The notes under the pieces: model-generated
The model's input: only the letters and a program-made list of their open reading frames with translations
Database searches by the model: none
Told to the model about the DNA's origin: nothing
NCBI GenBank assembly: GCA_003666385.1
Contig: QPIN01000062.1
Span: 62,001 to 126,000 of the forward strand
Direction of reading: 5' to 3'
DNA length: 64,000 bases
Origin: Methylococcales symbiont of Hymedesmia sp. n. MRB-2018
GTDB taxonomy: Bacteria > Pseudomonadota > Gammaproteobacteria > Methylococcales > Methylomonadaceae
Program-made: the position numbers and the translations under genes
Shown: one piece after another, positions 55,845 through 64,000 of the stretch
Layout of the letters: each line of letters starts with the position of its first letter
Position numbering within the stretch: the stretch's first letter is position 1

Positions 55845-57545
55845 CTATCCCAAATTCCATACTATACTTTTTGAGGTTTCAGGGTCGGACTCAACCGCAC
55901 CCTTCTCTAATTGAGAAATACAGTGTAAAAATTCATCAAACAAATGCTCTTCAGGGATTAAATTAGGAATAAAACTAATTCCACTAAGCATATCCTTTGG
56001 CTGATCCTGAATTCCCGTTATTAACACAGTAATTCCCCTTTTTTTCAAAGCTATCACGGCATCTTCAAGTGCGTAGATACCTGACTGGTCAATATAAGGT
56101 ACCAGTCCCATACGAATAATAACGACAGTCACTTCAGGTAAGGAGCTTAGTATTTCGTTGAATTTAGAGGCAAAACCAAAGAAAATAGGGCCGTCAAAAT
56201 GTTTAATATAAACTTGCTCCCTAATGTGTTCAGAAATATCAGTTTCATCGCTCCATATTTCTTCACGTGCAAAGTTATCAACTGAACCTGTTGAACTGTT
56301 TTTTTCAACAATATCGCTCATTTTTTTCATAAACAAAATTGAGGCAAGTACCATACCTACAGCTACCGCTTGCAATAAATCCACAAAAACGGTCATTGAC
56401 AAGACAATGAGCATAACGATTGAATCTGTTTTAGGTACATGAACAATATGTTTAATCCCTTTATAGTCAATAATACCAATACCTACAGTAATCAAAATAC
56501 CTGCTAATACGGGTAATGGAATTAATCTGGCATAAGCTCCAGCACCGAGTAAAACAATCAATAATGCCAAACCATGGATAACACCAGAAAGTCGAGTTTT
56601 TCCACCTGAATTAATATTTACAACCGTACGCATGGTTGCGCCTGCACCAGGTATACCACCGATTAATGCTGCGCCCATATTACCCAAGCCCTGACCAATT
56701 AATTCTTTATTACTGTTATGTTGGGTTTTAGTCATATTGTCGGCAACAATTGATGTTAATAAGGAGTCAATTGTGCCTAATGCTGCCAGTGTTAATGCAG
56801 GAATAATAAGTTGCATAGGATGACTAAAATCAACATTAATCAAAGAATCTATTTTTAATGCAGGAAAACCTTCAGGGATATCACCAATAATTTTAACATC
56901 AAGACCCATAATGGTAGAAATAATGGTCAGTCCAACTAATGCAATTAATGCACTGGGTATTAATCTGGTTAATCGAGGGGAAATATAGATAGTTGCAATG
57001 GTTGCTAATGCCAAACCCGCTGAAGCTATATTTATATCATTGATGATATTAGCTAATTCTGAGAAAATCTGGGTTATTTTTTTAGGTGATGTGTGACCTA
57101 GAAAAGGGAATATCTGCAACATAATGATGATAACGCCAATACCGCTCATAAATCCCGAAACCACTGGATATGGCATATAGCGAATATATTGTCCTATTTT
57201 AAATACGCCTAGTAAAATCTGAAATATACCTGATAGCAGAAAGATACACATAATAGTACCTAATGTTGATTCAATACTACCACCATTTGTTTCTATTGCA
57301 CTCGTAATCACGACAGCAGAAACTACCGTCATAGGACCTGTTGGCCCACTGATTTGTGTAGGGGTACCTCCAAACCAAGCGGCAATCATGCCAATGGCAA
57401 TAGCACCATAAAGACCGGCAATAGCGCCCATTCCTGATTGCAAACCAAAAGCTAAAGCTAAAGGCAAAGCGACAACAGCGGCAGTTAAGCCACCAAAAAA
57501 ATCACCCCTTAAATGCGAGCTATCTATAATTTTTTTATTACTCAT
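55845..57545 (-). CDS. SulP family anion transporter with STAS domain, BicA-like
   Basis: The 566-residue protein has the SLC26/SulP membrane domain with GGLTAAVVALPLALAFG near 18-34 and GGTPTQISGPTGPMTV at 59-74. A cytosolic STAS domain lies at about 430-550. Asp260 and Thr264 (GTIDSLLTS) match the Na+-site residues Asp258 and Thr262 of cyanobacterial BicA, so Na+-bicarbonate symport is the first guess and sulfate the alternative. Its start overlaps the fhcC stop as ATGA, and atpB follows after 10 bases. Confidence 0.88.
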   Translation of the reverse strand: MSNKKIIDSSHLRGDFFGGLTAAVVALPLALAFGLQSGMGAIAGLYGAIAIGMIAAWFGGTPTQISGPTGPMTVVSAVVITSAIETNGGSIESTLGTIMCIFLLSGIFQILLGVFKIGQYIRYMPYPVVSGFMSGIGVIIIMLQIFPFLGHTSPKKITQIFSELANIINDINIASAGLALATIATIYISPRLTRLIPSALIALVGLTIISTIMGLDVKIIGDIPEGFPALKIDSLINVDFSHPMQLIIPALTLAALGTIDSLLTSIVADNMTKTQHNSNKELIGQGLGNMGAALIGGIPGAGATMRTVVNINSGGKTRLSGVIHGLALLIVLLGAGAYARLIPLPVLAGILITVGIGIIDYKGIKHIVHVPKTDSIVMLIVLSMTVFVDLLQAVAVGMVLASILFMKKMSDIVEKNSSTGSVDNFAREEIWSDETDISEHIREQVYIKHFDGPIFFGFASKFNEILSSLPEVTVVIIRMGLVPYIDQSGIYALEDAVIALKKRGITVLITGIQDQPKDMLSGISFIPNLIPEEHLFDEFLHCISQLEKGAVESDPETSKSIVWNLG

Positions 57546-58354
57546 ATTCTCACTAACACTTCACCACGACCCAACTCAGACATATCACCTGCATATTTCT
57601 GAACTCTGTTAAACGCCTCAGCTTCACTAGCAAATTTAGAATTTAATTGTCTGAAAGATGCAAATAATAGGGGTAAAAATGCCAAGGTATGTGAACCACA
57701 GTCATTAAAAGTTGCTGTTAATTGTGGTTGATTCCAAAGTAACAGTGTTCCTCTGCGCATGGCATAGCCTAAATAACGGCCTGTTTGCCCCATAACAGCA
57801 ATCGTCCCAGCGACCATTCTGGAGCCGCAATAATCACCCGCATTACCTTCAATCAATAAAGTACCTCTACGCATATGATCACCTGCGCGCTGCCCAACAT
57901 TGCCTTTGACTAATACGGTACCCCCCTTCATGCCTTGTTTATTACCTGGTAAAGCTGAGGCCAGAAAATCCCCACTGTCTCCTGTTATTTCAAGATATCC
58001 ATCTTTCATTTCGCAAGCTGCATATAATCCTGCATTGCCTTTGACTTTAATCGTTCCAGATTTCATTTCCTGTGCTAAATAAGCACCCACATCACCATTA
58101 ACAGTAATAGTCCCACCATCTAATTCTTTTCCAATAAAATCCAGCTTGAAAAAACTGCCTTGAATGACTAGGTTTTTAGTGTCAGAACCTTTGATAGCAA
58201 ATAGACTATCAACACGAATCTTTCTTTTACCATTTTGTAATTCAATAGCGGCAATATCAGTAACGCTCATGCCTTCCAATTTATTACACACTAGGGGTGA
58301 CATATCAACCCGCTGGTCAAGTCGAGTCTTCATAGTTAGCGTTAATGCACTCAT
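57542..58354 (-). CDS. fhcC: Formyltransferase/hydrolase complex subunit C
   Basis: FhcC is homologous to subunit C of formylmethanofuran dehydrogenase and helps form the complex that converts formyl-tetrahydromethanopterin to formate via a methanofuran-type cofactor. The 270-residue protein is a right-handed beta-helix with repeated Gly-rich turns (GSGTIKVKGNAGLYAACEM, RGTLLIEGNAGDYCGSRMVA). It overlaps fhcD by four bases and sulP by four. Confidence 0.94.
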   Translation of the reverse strand: MSALTLTMKTRLDQRVDMSPLVCNKLEGMSVTDIAAIELQNGKRKIRVDSLFAIKGSDTKNLVIQGSFFKLDFIGKELDGGTITVNGDVGAYLAQEMKSGTIKVKGNAGLYAACEMKDGYLEITGDSGDFLASALPGNKQGMKGGTVLVKGNVGQRAGDHMRRGTLLIEGNAGDYCGSRMVAGTIAVMGQTGRYLGYAMRRGTLLLWNQPQLTATFNDCGSHTLAFLPLLFASFRQLNSKFASEAEAFNRVQKYAGDMSELGRGEVLVRI

Positions 58355-59247
58355 GCCATAATCTCCTGCAAGTGAAAGTGGAATGGACCTAATTTACCGC
58401 CATAGTTCCCTGCGCTAATTCTTTGGATCCCCTCTTCTGCACCCAGATCACACACCGCTTGAATACCGACTCTCATTGCTATATCAATATCTTCTTTAGT
58501 TAAACCATCAATGACTATTTCCATGACTGATTCACATTCTGGCGGTAATTCTGTTTTGCTCATACCTTTTAAAGTGGGGCAAAAAGCATCATTACTGGAA
58601 GCGCCTAAAGCGGGGTATTTTGAACCGACTTTAGAACCTGAGCGTACCACGCCACCTGGGAATGGCATAATCACATTAGCTAACTTGCGCATTTCTTCAA
58701 TCGCTGCTTCACAAGCAGCTAACGCTTTCGGCTGTGATTTGGCGAGTACTAAAAAGTTACCTCCACCAACGGCTTCAACACGTCCTGTGGTTGCTTCAGT
58801 TAAAAACTCACCGTCCATTACCGGTATGCGCCAATAACGCTTGCCAGCGATTTTTTTAGACACTTGAAAACCATCACCAAAATAACGCAGATTTTTGCCC
58901 AAAGGAATTTGCACCCCTTCATCAATACCTGCAAATAATGCAGAAGTAGGTGAAGTTAATACGCACTGCCCTGCTCTTGTTTCCAGTTGTTCCGCTAAAC
59001 CTTTTCCACCCATGGCAAAAATCAAAATAGATACCCCAGGGCGACCATCTGGCGTTTCTGATGGTAATAAAGTACGTTCTATACCTGCTTCACAACCACA
59101 GGCGATCACCGATGTAGCAAAACCCGTCATGGCTTGTGCTGAAATCATCGCCCATTTTTCATTTTGGGCAGTGATAATCGCTCGTGTTGCTTTCATTGCA
59201 AAAGCTTCGGCAAAAGTCGCATCAATTGTTACCCCATTGATAATCAT
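58351..59247 (-). CDS. fhcD: Formyltransferase/hydrolase complex subunit D (formyltransferase)
   Basis: FhcD transfers the formyl group between tetrahydromethanopterin and the methanofuran-type cofactor. The 298-residue protein matches the Ftr family: MIINGVTIDATFAEAFAMKA at the start, EAGIERTLLPSETPDGRPG, and GKLGPFHFHLQEI at the end. It overlaps fhcA and fhcC by four bases each. Confidence 0.95.
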   Translation of the reverse strand: MIINGVTIDATFAEAFAMKATRAIITAQNEKWAMISAQAMTGFATSVIACGCEAGIERTLLPSETPDGRPGVSILIFAMGGKGLAEQLETRAGQCVLTSPTSALFAGIDEGVQIPLGKNLRYFGDGFQVSKKIAGKRYWRIPVMDGEFLTEATTGRVEAVGGGNFLVLAKSQPKALAACEAAIEEMRKLANVIMPFPGGVVRSGSKVGSKYPALGASSNDAFCPTLKGMSKTELPPECESVMEIVIDGLTKEDIDIAMRVGIQAVCDLGAEEGIQRISAGNYGGKLGPFHFHLQEIMA

Positions 59248-60908
59248 ACTTTTTCTCCCACGGTTGGATGCACCGTCAAACTACCCCGTCCATCTTCGGT
59301 TATTTCATCATCGCTAATGGTAAAGTTTCCTACTTTCATAGTCATAAAGCGGTCAAAGTATTTCTTCAAATCTTTTTCTATAGATTTATCATAATCAGGC
59401 CTGACTATATGGGTGGTTCCCCAGACGACTTTAACCACCTCACCCTCTTTAACCACTAATTCTCCATCTTTAAAAACGTAATCCGGTTTTTCAAACATTT
59501 TTTCACGGTTATCATTTTCAGTGTAAACGGCAATGTCTGCAAAATCACCTTTGCCTAATGCACCTCGATTTTCTAGGCCAATAATTTTAGCTGCACCGGC
59601 ACGCGTAAGAATAGCGATTTCCTGCATAGAATATTCACGGTCAATCGCACCCAATGTGGTCATTTTTTGTGCTTCAGGATGGATGGTTGCCAACATATCA
59701 TTGCGGAAACTTTTATCCATTAACAGTCGAATCAAATGCGGATATGAGGTAAAAGGAGCACCATTAGGATGATCTGTAGTCAAGAAAATACGCCACGGGT
59801 CTTTAACTAACAAAAATATTTCCAGTCCAATCGCCCACTGCAATGCATTAACAAAATTCTGATCTTTATATTTAAAAGGTACAAGACCACAACCCGCATC
59901 ACATTCAATATCCATACAGACCCATTTATTAGGCGATGAAATCCCGTGATTGGCATACTGACGCTGATTATCACCCGATGCAGTAATGGTTTGACCAAAC
60001 ATGATCTGACCGACATCGACCGATACGTTGTTATTTTTATTGATGGCTTCTGCAAGCTCTGCACCGCCTGAAGAAAATTTAAAGTCCCCTTCTGTGCCAT
60101 AGCTATGGAACTGAACATGGGTTAAATGCATAGGCAAGCCTTCAACACCTACAATAGAATCCAGTGTAGTTTGAATATTACCTGGCACACCTAAATTACT
60201 ACCATGAACATGCAAGGGATGTGATATGCCTAATTCCTTAATGGCTGTAGCCAGGGATTTTAGAATTTGCCGAGGGGTAACATTATAATGGGTATTATTT
60301 TCATCTAGGTCGAGCTGTCGCTGATTAAATTTAAAAGCACTGATTCCTCCAGGATTAACCACTTTAATCCCCACACATTGAGTAGCACGGAGTGTCCAAG
60401 CCACGTAATCATTAATCGCTTGTTGATCCTTATTAGCGGTCATCATCCGTAAAAAGAAATCATCACTGCCCAGCATTACATAGCCGCCTTTATCCAACAT
60501 CGGCGTATCACCCATTTCCATATGTGCTTGTCTGGCATTAATCGGTAATACAGCAGGTTCAAAGGCTGCGGTATAGCCCATTTCCGCATAACGATAGCCC
60601 GTAGTAAAAGTACTGGGCATGGCATGTCCTGTACCTGCACGTTTAATATCCGTATGTGCTACGGGATCAATACGGTGATTCTCTGGCATCAGCATTCTGG
60701 CAATATTGCCCTTACCACCGCCAATATGCGTGTGTAAATCAATGGCTCCTGCCATCACTATTTTTCCACCAATATTATATTCTTGATCAGGCTCAACATT
60801 TCTTGGCTTAGACACAATCCGTCCATCTTCAATGTAAATGTCTTTTTTCTTGCCATTGACTTTATTTGCAGGGTCATAAACGATACCGCCCGTTAGTTTT
60901 GTCAACAT
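59244..60908 (-). CDS. fhcA: Formyltransferase/hydrolase complex subunit A (amidohydrolase)
   Basis: FhcA hydrolyses the formyl amide of the cofactor to give formate. The 554-residue amidohydrolase has the metal motif DLHTHIGGGKGN (57-68), HVHGSN and the late Asp in FLTTDHPNGAPF. These match archaeal FwdA/FmdA. It is one base after fhcB and overlaps fhcD. Confidence 0.95.
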   Translation of the reverse strand: MLTKLTGGIVYDPANKVNGKKKDIYIEDGRIVSKPRNVEPDQEYNIGGKIVMAGAIDLHTHIGGGKGNIARMLMPENHRIDPVAHTDIKRAGTGHAMPSTFTTGYRYAEMGYTAAFEPAVLPINARQAHMEMGDTPMLDKGGYVMLGSDDFFLRMMTANKDQQAINDYVAWTLRATQCVGIKVVNPGGISAFKFNQRQLDLDENNTHYNVTPRQILKSLATAIKELGISHPLHVHGSNLGVPGNIQTTLDSIVGVEGLPMHLTHVQFHSYGTEGDFKFSSGGAELAEAINKNNNVSVDVGQIMFGQTITASGDNQRQYANHGISSPNKWVCMDIECDAGCGLVPFKYKDQNFVNALQWAIGLEIFLLVKDPWRIFLTTDHPNGAPFTSYPHLIRLLMDKSFRNDMLATIHPEAQKMTTLGAIDREYSMQEIAILTRAGAAKIIGLENRGALGKGDFADIAVYTENDNREKMFEKPDYVFKDGELVVKEGEVVKVVWGTTHIVRPDYDKSIEKDLKKYFDRFMTMKVGNFTISDDEITEDGRGSLTVHPTVGEKV

Positions 60909-60909
60909 A

Positions 60910-62178
60910 TTAGCTCACCAATCCTTGTTCAATCGCGGTTAATACTTCTGCCGTACTCGGCAAACCCGAGTCTCTGAGTTTTTTTAAACGGATAGCCACA
61001 ACATTATCCAAACGATAAGCATGTCCTGCATGATCAATCCCCGGAGTGCCTACTGGTATAAAAACCTCAGGTTCTTCTTTAAAGCGCATACCAGAACGGG
61101 CAACGACAATCGTAGGTATCTTACCCCCTGTTGGAGGTATAGCACTGGAATTAAAGGCTTGCACCCAGACAAGGGCATCCACTTCGCCGTTATCAAACAT
61201 TTGATTAATATCATAAAGAAAAGGATCATATTCGGGAATATCACTGGAAAAACGCATTCTAGCGGGATAGCCGGTTTGCCAACCACAAACTTGATTTGCT
61301 GTTTGATCACCTTCTTTACCGCCTAAAGGGAAACCTGAGCATCTAACTCCCGATGCATTAACTTCTTTAACCAATTCACAAATTGTCTGAACAGTGAGTT
61401 CTGCCTGGGAAAAATCAAGGGTAGAAGCCGACCATGTCACCACACCATAAGTTGCAGCTTTTAATTTATCGGCAATCACTTGTAGATCAGCGACTGTAAT
61501 ACCACCGACTTGTTCAGCAACAACAAGATTTTCTTTAATTAATGCTCTTAACACGGCAAGCACTTCTGGTAAATCCGCATCAGCACATTCTAAAACTTGT
61601 GCTTTGGTTTTTTTAGGGGATGTCGAGGCTTTACCCGAAGGTGCTTTACCTATATATATAACCTCTCGTGCGCTGGTATCATCCAGAAACATAGATTCTT
61701 TATTCCACAGATAACGCTGATAAAAACGAGGAGCAAAAACTTCAAGATCACAAGCAATAACCACAAATAAATCACATCTATTTTTTATCTCAGCCAAGGT
61801 GGTATTCATCCAGCCTGAATCTTGCAGAGCAAGAAAGTTACCCCGTGCTTTAGTAAAATTCATATTATCAACCACAGCACCATTGCCATCAGCTAAAGCC
61901 ATTAAAGCCCGCATACCATTAACATCTGTAGCACAACCGCCAATGACAGGTTGATTCGCATTTCTTAAAATCTCAGAAGCTCTAGTAACCGCCTGTTTAA
62001 GACTTACTTCCTTGCCATCAACTCTAGGACTGGTATCTGTAATAGCTTGCTCAAATGCAGCTGTATTTACTTCACAGCCATTTTTAGATACCTTTATTGA
62101 AACACCATTAACTTTAATAGTTAAATCGTCCGTACCCATACCACAAAAAGGACTGGGGACTTCAGTAATTTCTGTCAT
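60910..62178 (-). CDS. fhcB: Formyltransferase/hydrolase complex subunit B
   Basis: FhcB is related to the molybdopterin subunit B of formylmethanofuran dehydrogenase, but in methylotrophs it lacks the cofactor and serves a structural role. The 422-residue protein starts with PSPFCGMGTDDLTI and has VIGGCATDVNGMRALMALAD and WQTGYPARMRFSSDIPEYDP. The cluster of Cys for an Fe-S centre is not seen, as expected. It is the first gene of the series. Confidence 0.93.
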   Translation of the reverse strand: MTEITEVPSPFCGMGTDDLTIKVNGVSIKVSKNGCEVNTAAFEQAITDTSPRVDGKEVSLKQAVTRASEILRNANQPVIGGCATDVNGMRALMALADGNGAVVDNMNFTKARGNFLALQDSGWMNTTLAEIKNRCDLFVVIACDLEVFAPRFYQRYLWNKESMFLDDTSAREVIYIGKAPSGKASTSPKKTKAQVLECADADLPEVLAVLRALIKENLVVAEQVGGITVADLQVIADKLKAATYGVVTWSASTLDFSQAELTVQTICELVKEVNASGVRCSGFPLGGKEGDQTANQVCGWQTGYPARMRFSSDIPEYDPFLYDINQMFDNGEVDALVWVQAFNSSAIPPTGGKIPTIVVARSGMRFKEEPEVFIPVGTPGIDHAGHAYRLDNVVAIRLKKLRDSGLPSTAEVLTAIEQGLVS

Positions 62179-62715
62179 AGTTTTGCCTTTGGAATTAATT
62201 CTTATCCTTTAGAGTAGCATTATTATGTGTTTTATTCCAAGTGCAAAAAGCTCAGTTAAAATCATTTTAAAAAACAATTAATAGAAGCAGTGGTACCACA
62301 ACTTATCTGCTAATACCGCGTTATTTGTAATCTTTAAATAATCCAGAACGGCTCTTATTTTCTTCTTCAACCACCTCGTTTTTTTGCAATAGCCCTGATT
62401 CTCTTTGCTTTAATGCGTCATACTATTTTCAAAAATAAATGCTATAAATCACAATTTCAACGGCTTTTAAGCCCGATTGCCTTGAGCCTTTCATATCCCC
62501 ATAGACATGGCTCTTTCACAGGACTAATTAAACTACGCTATATAATTTAGGCAAAATAGGTTATTTAGCCTATTTTATCGTTGTTATTAATTTACACATT
62601 GCTGAAATATATTTAATAGTTATTTAAAAACAATGCGTTATGCCCGTGATGCCCAAACCTAGAAATTAGGCTTAAATATTGCTAGACAATCTATTTAAGT
62701 TTAAAGATTATTCTC
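62179..62715. other. fhcB to outer-membrane-protein divergent spacer with repeat remnants
   Basis: 62321-62392 holds, on the minus strand, fragment C3, whose frame reads REQ-style residues ending VVEEENKSRSGLFKDYK and a stop, like C1 and C2 but without the downstream non-coding part. Hairpin D6 lies at 62420-62445. The divergent promoters of fhcB and the gene at 62716 must be here. A TTAGG-type small hairpin (CCTAGAAATTAGG, 62658-62670) is visible. No gene is supported. Confidence 0.5.
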
Positions 62716-63735
62716 ATGTTAAAAAATTTGATACCATTTTTGCTTACTGTGCTTCCATTTGCAGTATTTGCTGACCATGCATCCATTAGTTTAGCCGTGG
62801 GCTCTGCTGCTCCTATTGCCACAGAATCAGGACTAACAATGCCTCAGGGTAGTTTTTCAAGCAACATCCGCTCCGAGCTTATTCGTCTTGATGAATATTC
62901 AGATAGCAAATTACAAGCATTACGTGAAGCTGATGAAGATGCCGATTTACATAGTGTTGAATCATTATGGAGCATTTCTGCTGGTGCCGCTTATGCTATT
63001 ACCGATGATTTTACCCTTGGCTTTAGATTGCCTTTTATTATGAGAGACAATATTAGAGAGCCTGCACATGGACATGATGATAGTGATGAGCCTGATCATC
63101 ATCATGATGAACCCGCCGAAATTGAATCATTAGGTAATGTTGAAGGCATAGGTGATCTCACTGTATTTGGTCAATATCGGTTTTTTCAAAATAAAGGAAT
63201 CCATGTCTCTGCATTATTTGGTATAAAAGCACCTACTGGAAAGACCAATCGACACTCAGCTAATGGTGAAGAACTGCTTGAAACGGAGTTCCAACCTGGA
63301 TCGGGTTCTTGGGATGGGATCATGGGTTTTGCTTTGACTCAACAATTTGATGCTTTTTCTATTGCTGCCAGCACTGTCTATACTGTCACTTCTGAAGGTA
63401 CTCAAGAAACAGATCTTGGCGATATTTTTAGTTACAATGCTGCCTTATCCTACCGCTTATTTGGTAGCCAAGGATTGAGCTACCAAACACCAAAATTTGC
63501 ACTAGATACTATTTTGGAAATCAATGGTGAATGGCGTGATCAAGAACAAACGTATGGCAAAAAGGATAATAACTCTGGGGGTAATGTCATTTACATTTCA
63601 CCGGGGCTACGAATTACAGCAAGTAAATATATTAACTTGGGCGCATCTTTTGGTATCCCTATTGTGCGAGATACTAACGGTGACCAAGTTGAACCTGATT
63701 ATCGTATCATTAGTAGCATTAATGTTAATTTCTAG
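62716..63735 (+). CDS. Outer-membrane beta-barrel protein with a His-rich loop
   Basis: The 339-residue precursor has a signal peptide (about 1-19, VFA-DHA), alternating hydrophobic and polar strands, and a C-terminal aromatic residue (ISSINVNF) as in Bam substrates. A loop near 115-137 is rich in His and Asp (HGHDDSDEPDHHHDE), which suggests binding of a metal ion. It resembles the MetA-pathway or transporter-type OMP families. The function is unknown. It is divergent from the fhc operon. Confidence 0.7.
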   Translation: MLKNLIPFLLTVLPFAVFADHASISLAVGSAAPIATESGLTMPQGSFSSNIRSELIRLDEYSDSKLQALREADEDADLHSVESLWSISAGAAYAITDDFTLGFRLPFIMRDNIREPAHGHDDSDEPDHHHDEPAEIESLGNVEGIGDLTVFGQYRFFQNKGIHVSALFGIKAPTGKTNRHSANGEELLETEFQPGSGSWDGIMGFALTQQFDAFSIAASTVYTVTSEGTQETDLGDIFSYNAALSYRLFGSQGLSYQTPKFALDTILEINGEWRDQEQTYGKKDNNSGGNVIYISPGLRITASKYINLGASFGIPIVRDTNGDQVEPDYRIISSINVNF

Positions 63736-64000
63736 CTGTCTGTTAAATTAACGGTTGATAATAATGTATAAACCTAGCATTGCTGGGTCTTTTATTCGCC
63801 AGTCTAGGTTTAAAAGTCGAGATCAAGAAAAATAAGGTGCTGTTACGGATTCTATGGATTCCCGCGTTCGTGGAAATGACGGGCTTTGTTTTTTCGTCAT
63901 CCTCGTGTAGTTATCGTCATCCTCGCGAATGCGGGGATCTATTCCTCGTTCCCGTGGATTCCCGCGTTCACGGTAATAATTATGGGAATGGGCAACCACG
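63736..64000. repeat. Terminator-like hairpin and dispersed repeat at the window end
   Basis: AAACCTAG (63763-63770) and CTAGGTTT (63803-63810) could form a stem after the OMP gene. From 63846 on, repeated units of the GGATTCCCGCGTT and CGTCATCCTCG type follow, a common dispersed intergenic repeat that continues to the window end. No gene is seen. Confidence 0.55.

Overview
The window comes from an AT-rich gammaproteobacterium that is very probably a methylotroph or methanotroph of the Methylococcales type. The main evidence is a complete formyltransferase/hydrolase cluster (fhcB-A-D-C, 57542-62178) of the tetrahydromethanopterin C1 oxidation pathway. A pyrophosphate-dependent phosphofructokinase, a membrane pyrophosphatase and gammaproteobacterial synteny (nusA-infB-rbfA-rpsO-pnp, rne/rluC/sppA, recN-nadK, yffB-dapE) fit this. 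No methane or methanol oxidation gene is in the window, so the methanotroph label is an inference.

Layout. 1-7650: translation and RNA-turnover genes. Here truB is a pseudogene split by an inserted glycosyltransferase gene, and the rpsO-pnp gap carries two small transposable repeats. 7760-14000: a DNA glycosylase, a phosphopantetheinyl transferase, gamma-glutamyltransferase, a DUF2797 protein and a K+-dependent membrane pyrophosphatase. 14490-20100: pssA, PPi-dependent PFK and ilvB-ilvH-ilvC on the minus strand. 20740-29070: galE, yffB-dapE, a DsrC/TusE-like plus DsrH/TusB-like pair, an SMR exporter, xseA, an M23 peptidase and a NarK transporter. 29500-39080: a glycosyltransferase, ubiA, hldE, arsC-like, wrbA, hda (its 3' end fused to an IS481-type fragment), recN, nadK and a GFA-domain protein. 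39200-51930: a fused acyltransferase/hydrolase, rne, rluC, remains of a HAD phosphatase gene, sppA, a PepSY/two-component operon, a mercury-type merR-merT-merP-FeS protein cluster without merA, and an lpxA homologue. 52150-62180: a DUF350/lipoprotein pair, then a minus-strand series fhcB-fhcA-fhcD-fhcC-sulP-atpB-atpE-atpF. 62716-63735: an outer-membrane barrel protein.

The most unusual unit is the last long series. The C1-oxidation operon runs by gene overlap into a BicA-like SulP anion transporter and then into an Fo set (subunits a, c, b) with no F1 genes. A truncated copy of dispersed repeat A lies exactly at the atpF stop codon, so the F1 genes may have been deleted there.

The window is also rich in small dispersed repeats: family A (about 142 bp, one copy with an 8-bp target duplication), family B (about 141 bp, two copies with clean 5-bp duplications), a short hairpin family D, and fragments C and E. 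They often end at gene borders and in places supply stop codons. Several genes (truB, a HAD phosphatase, two transposases) survive only as remnants, so the genome appears to be under active rearrangement. No tRNA, rRNA or CRISPR array was seen.
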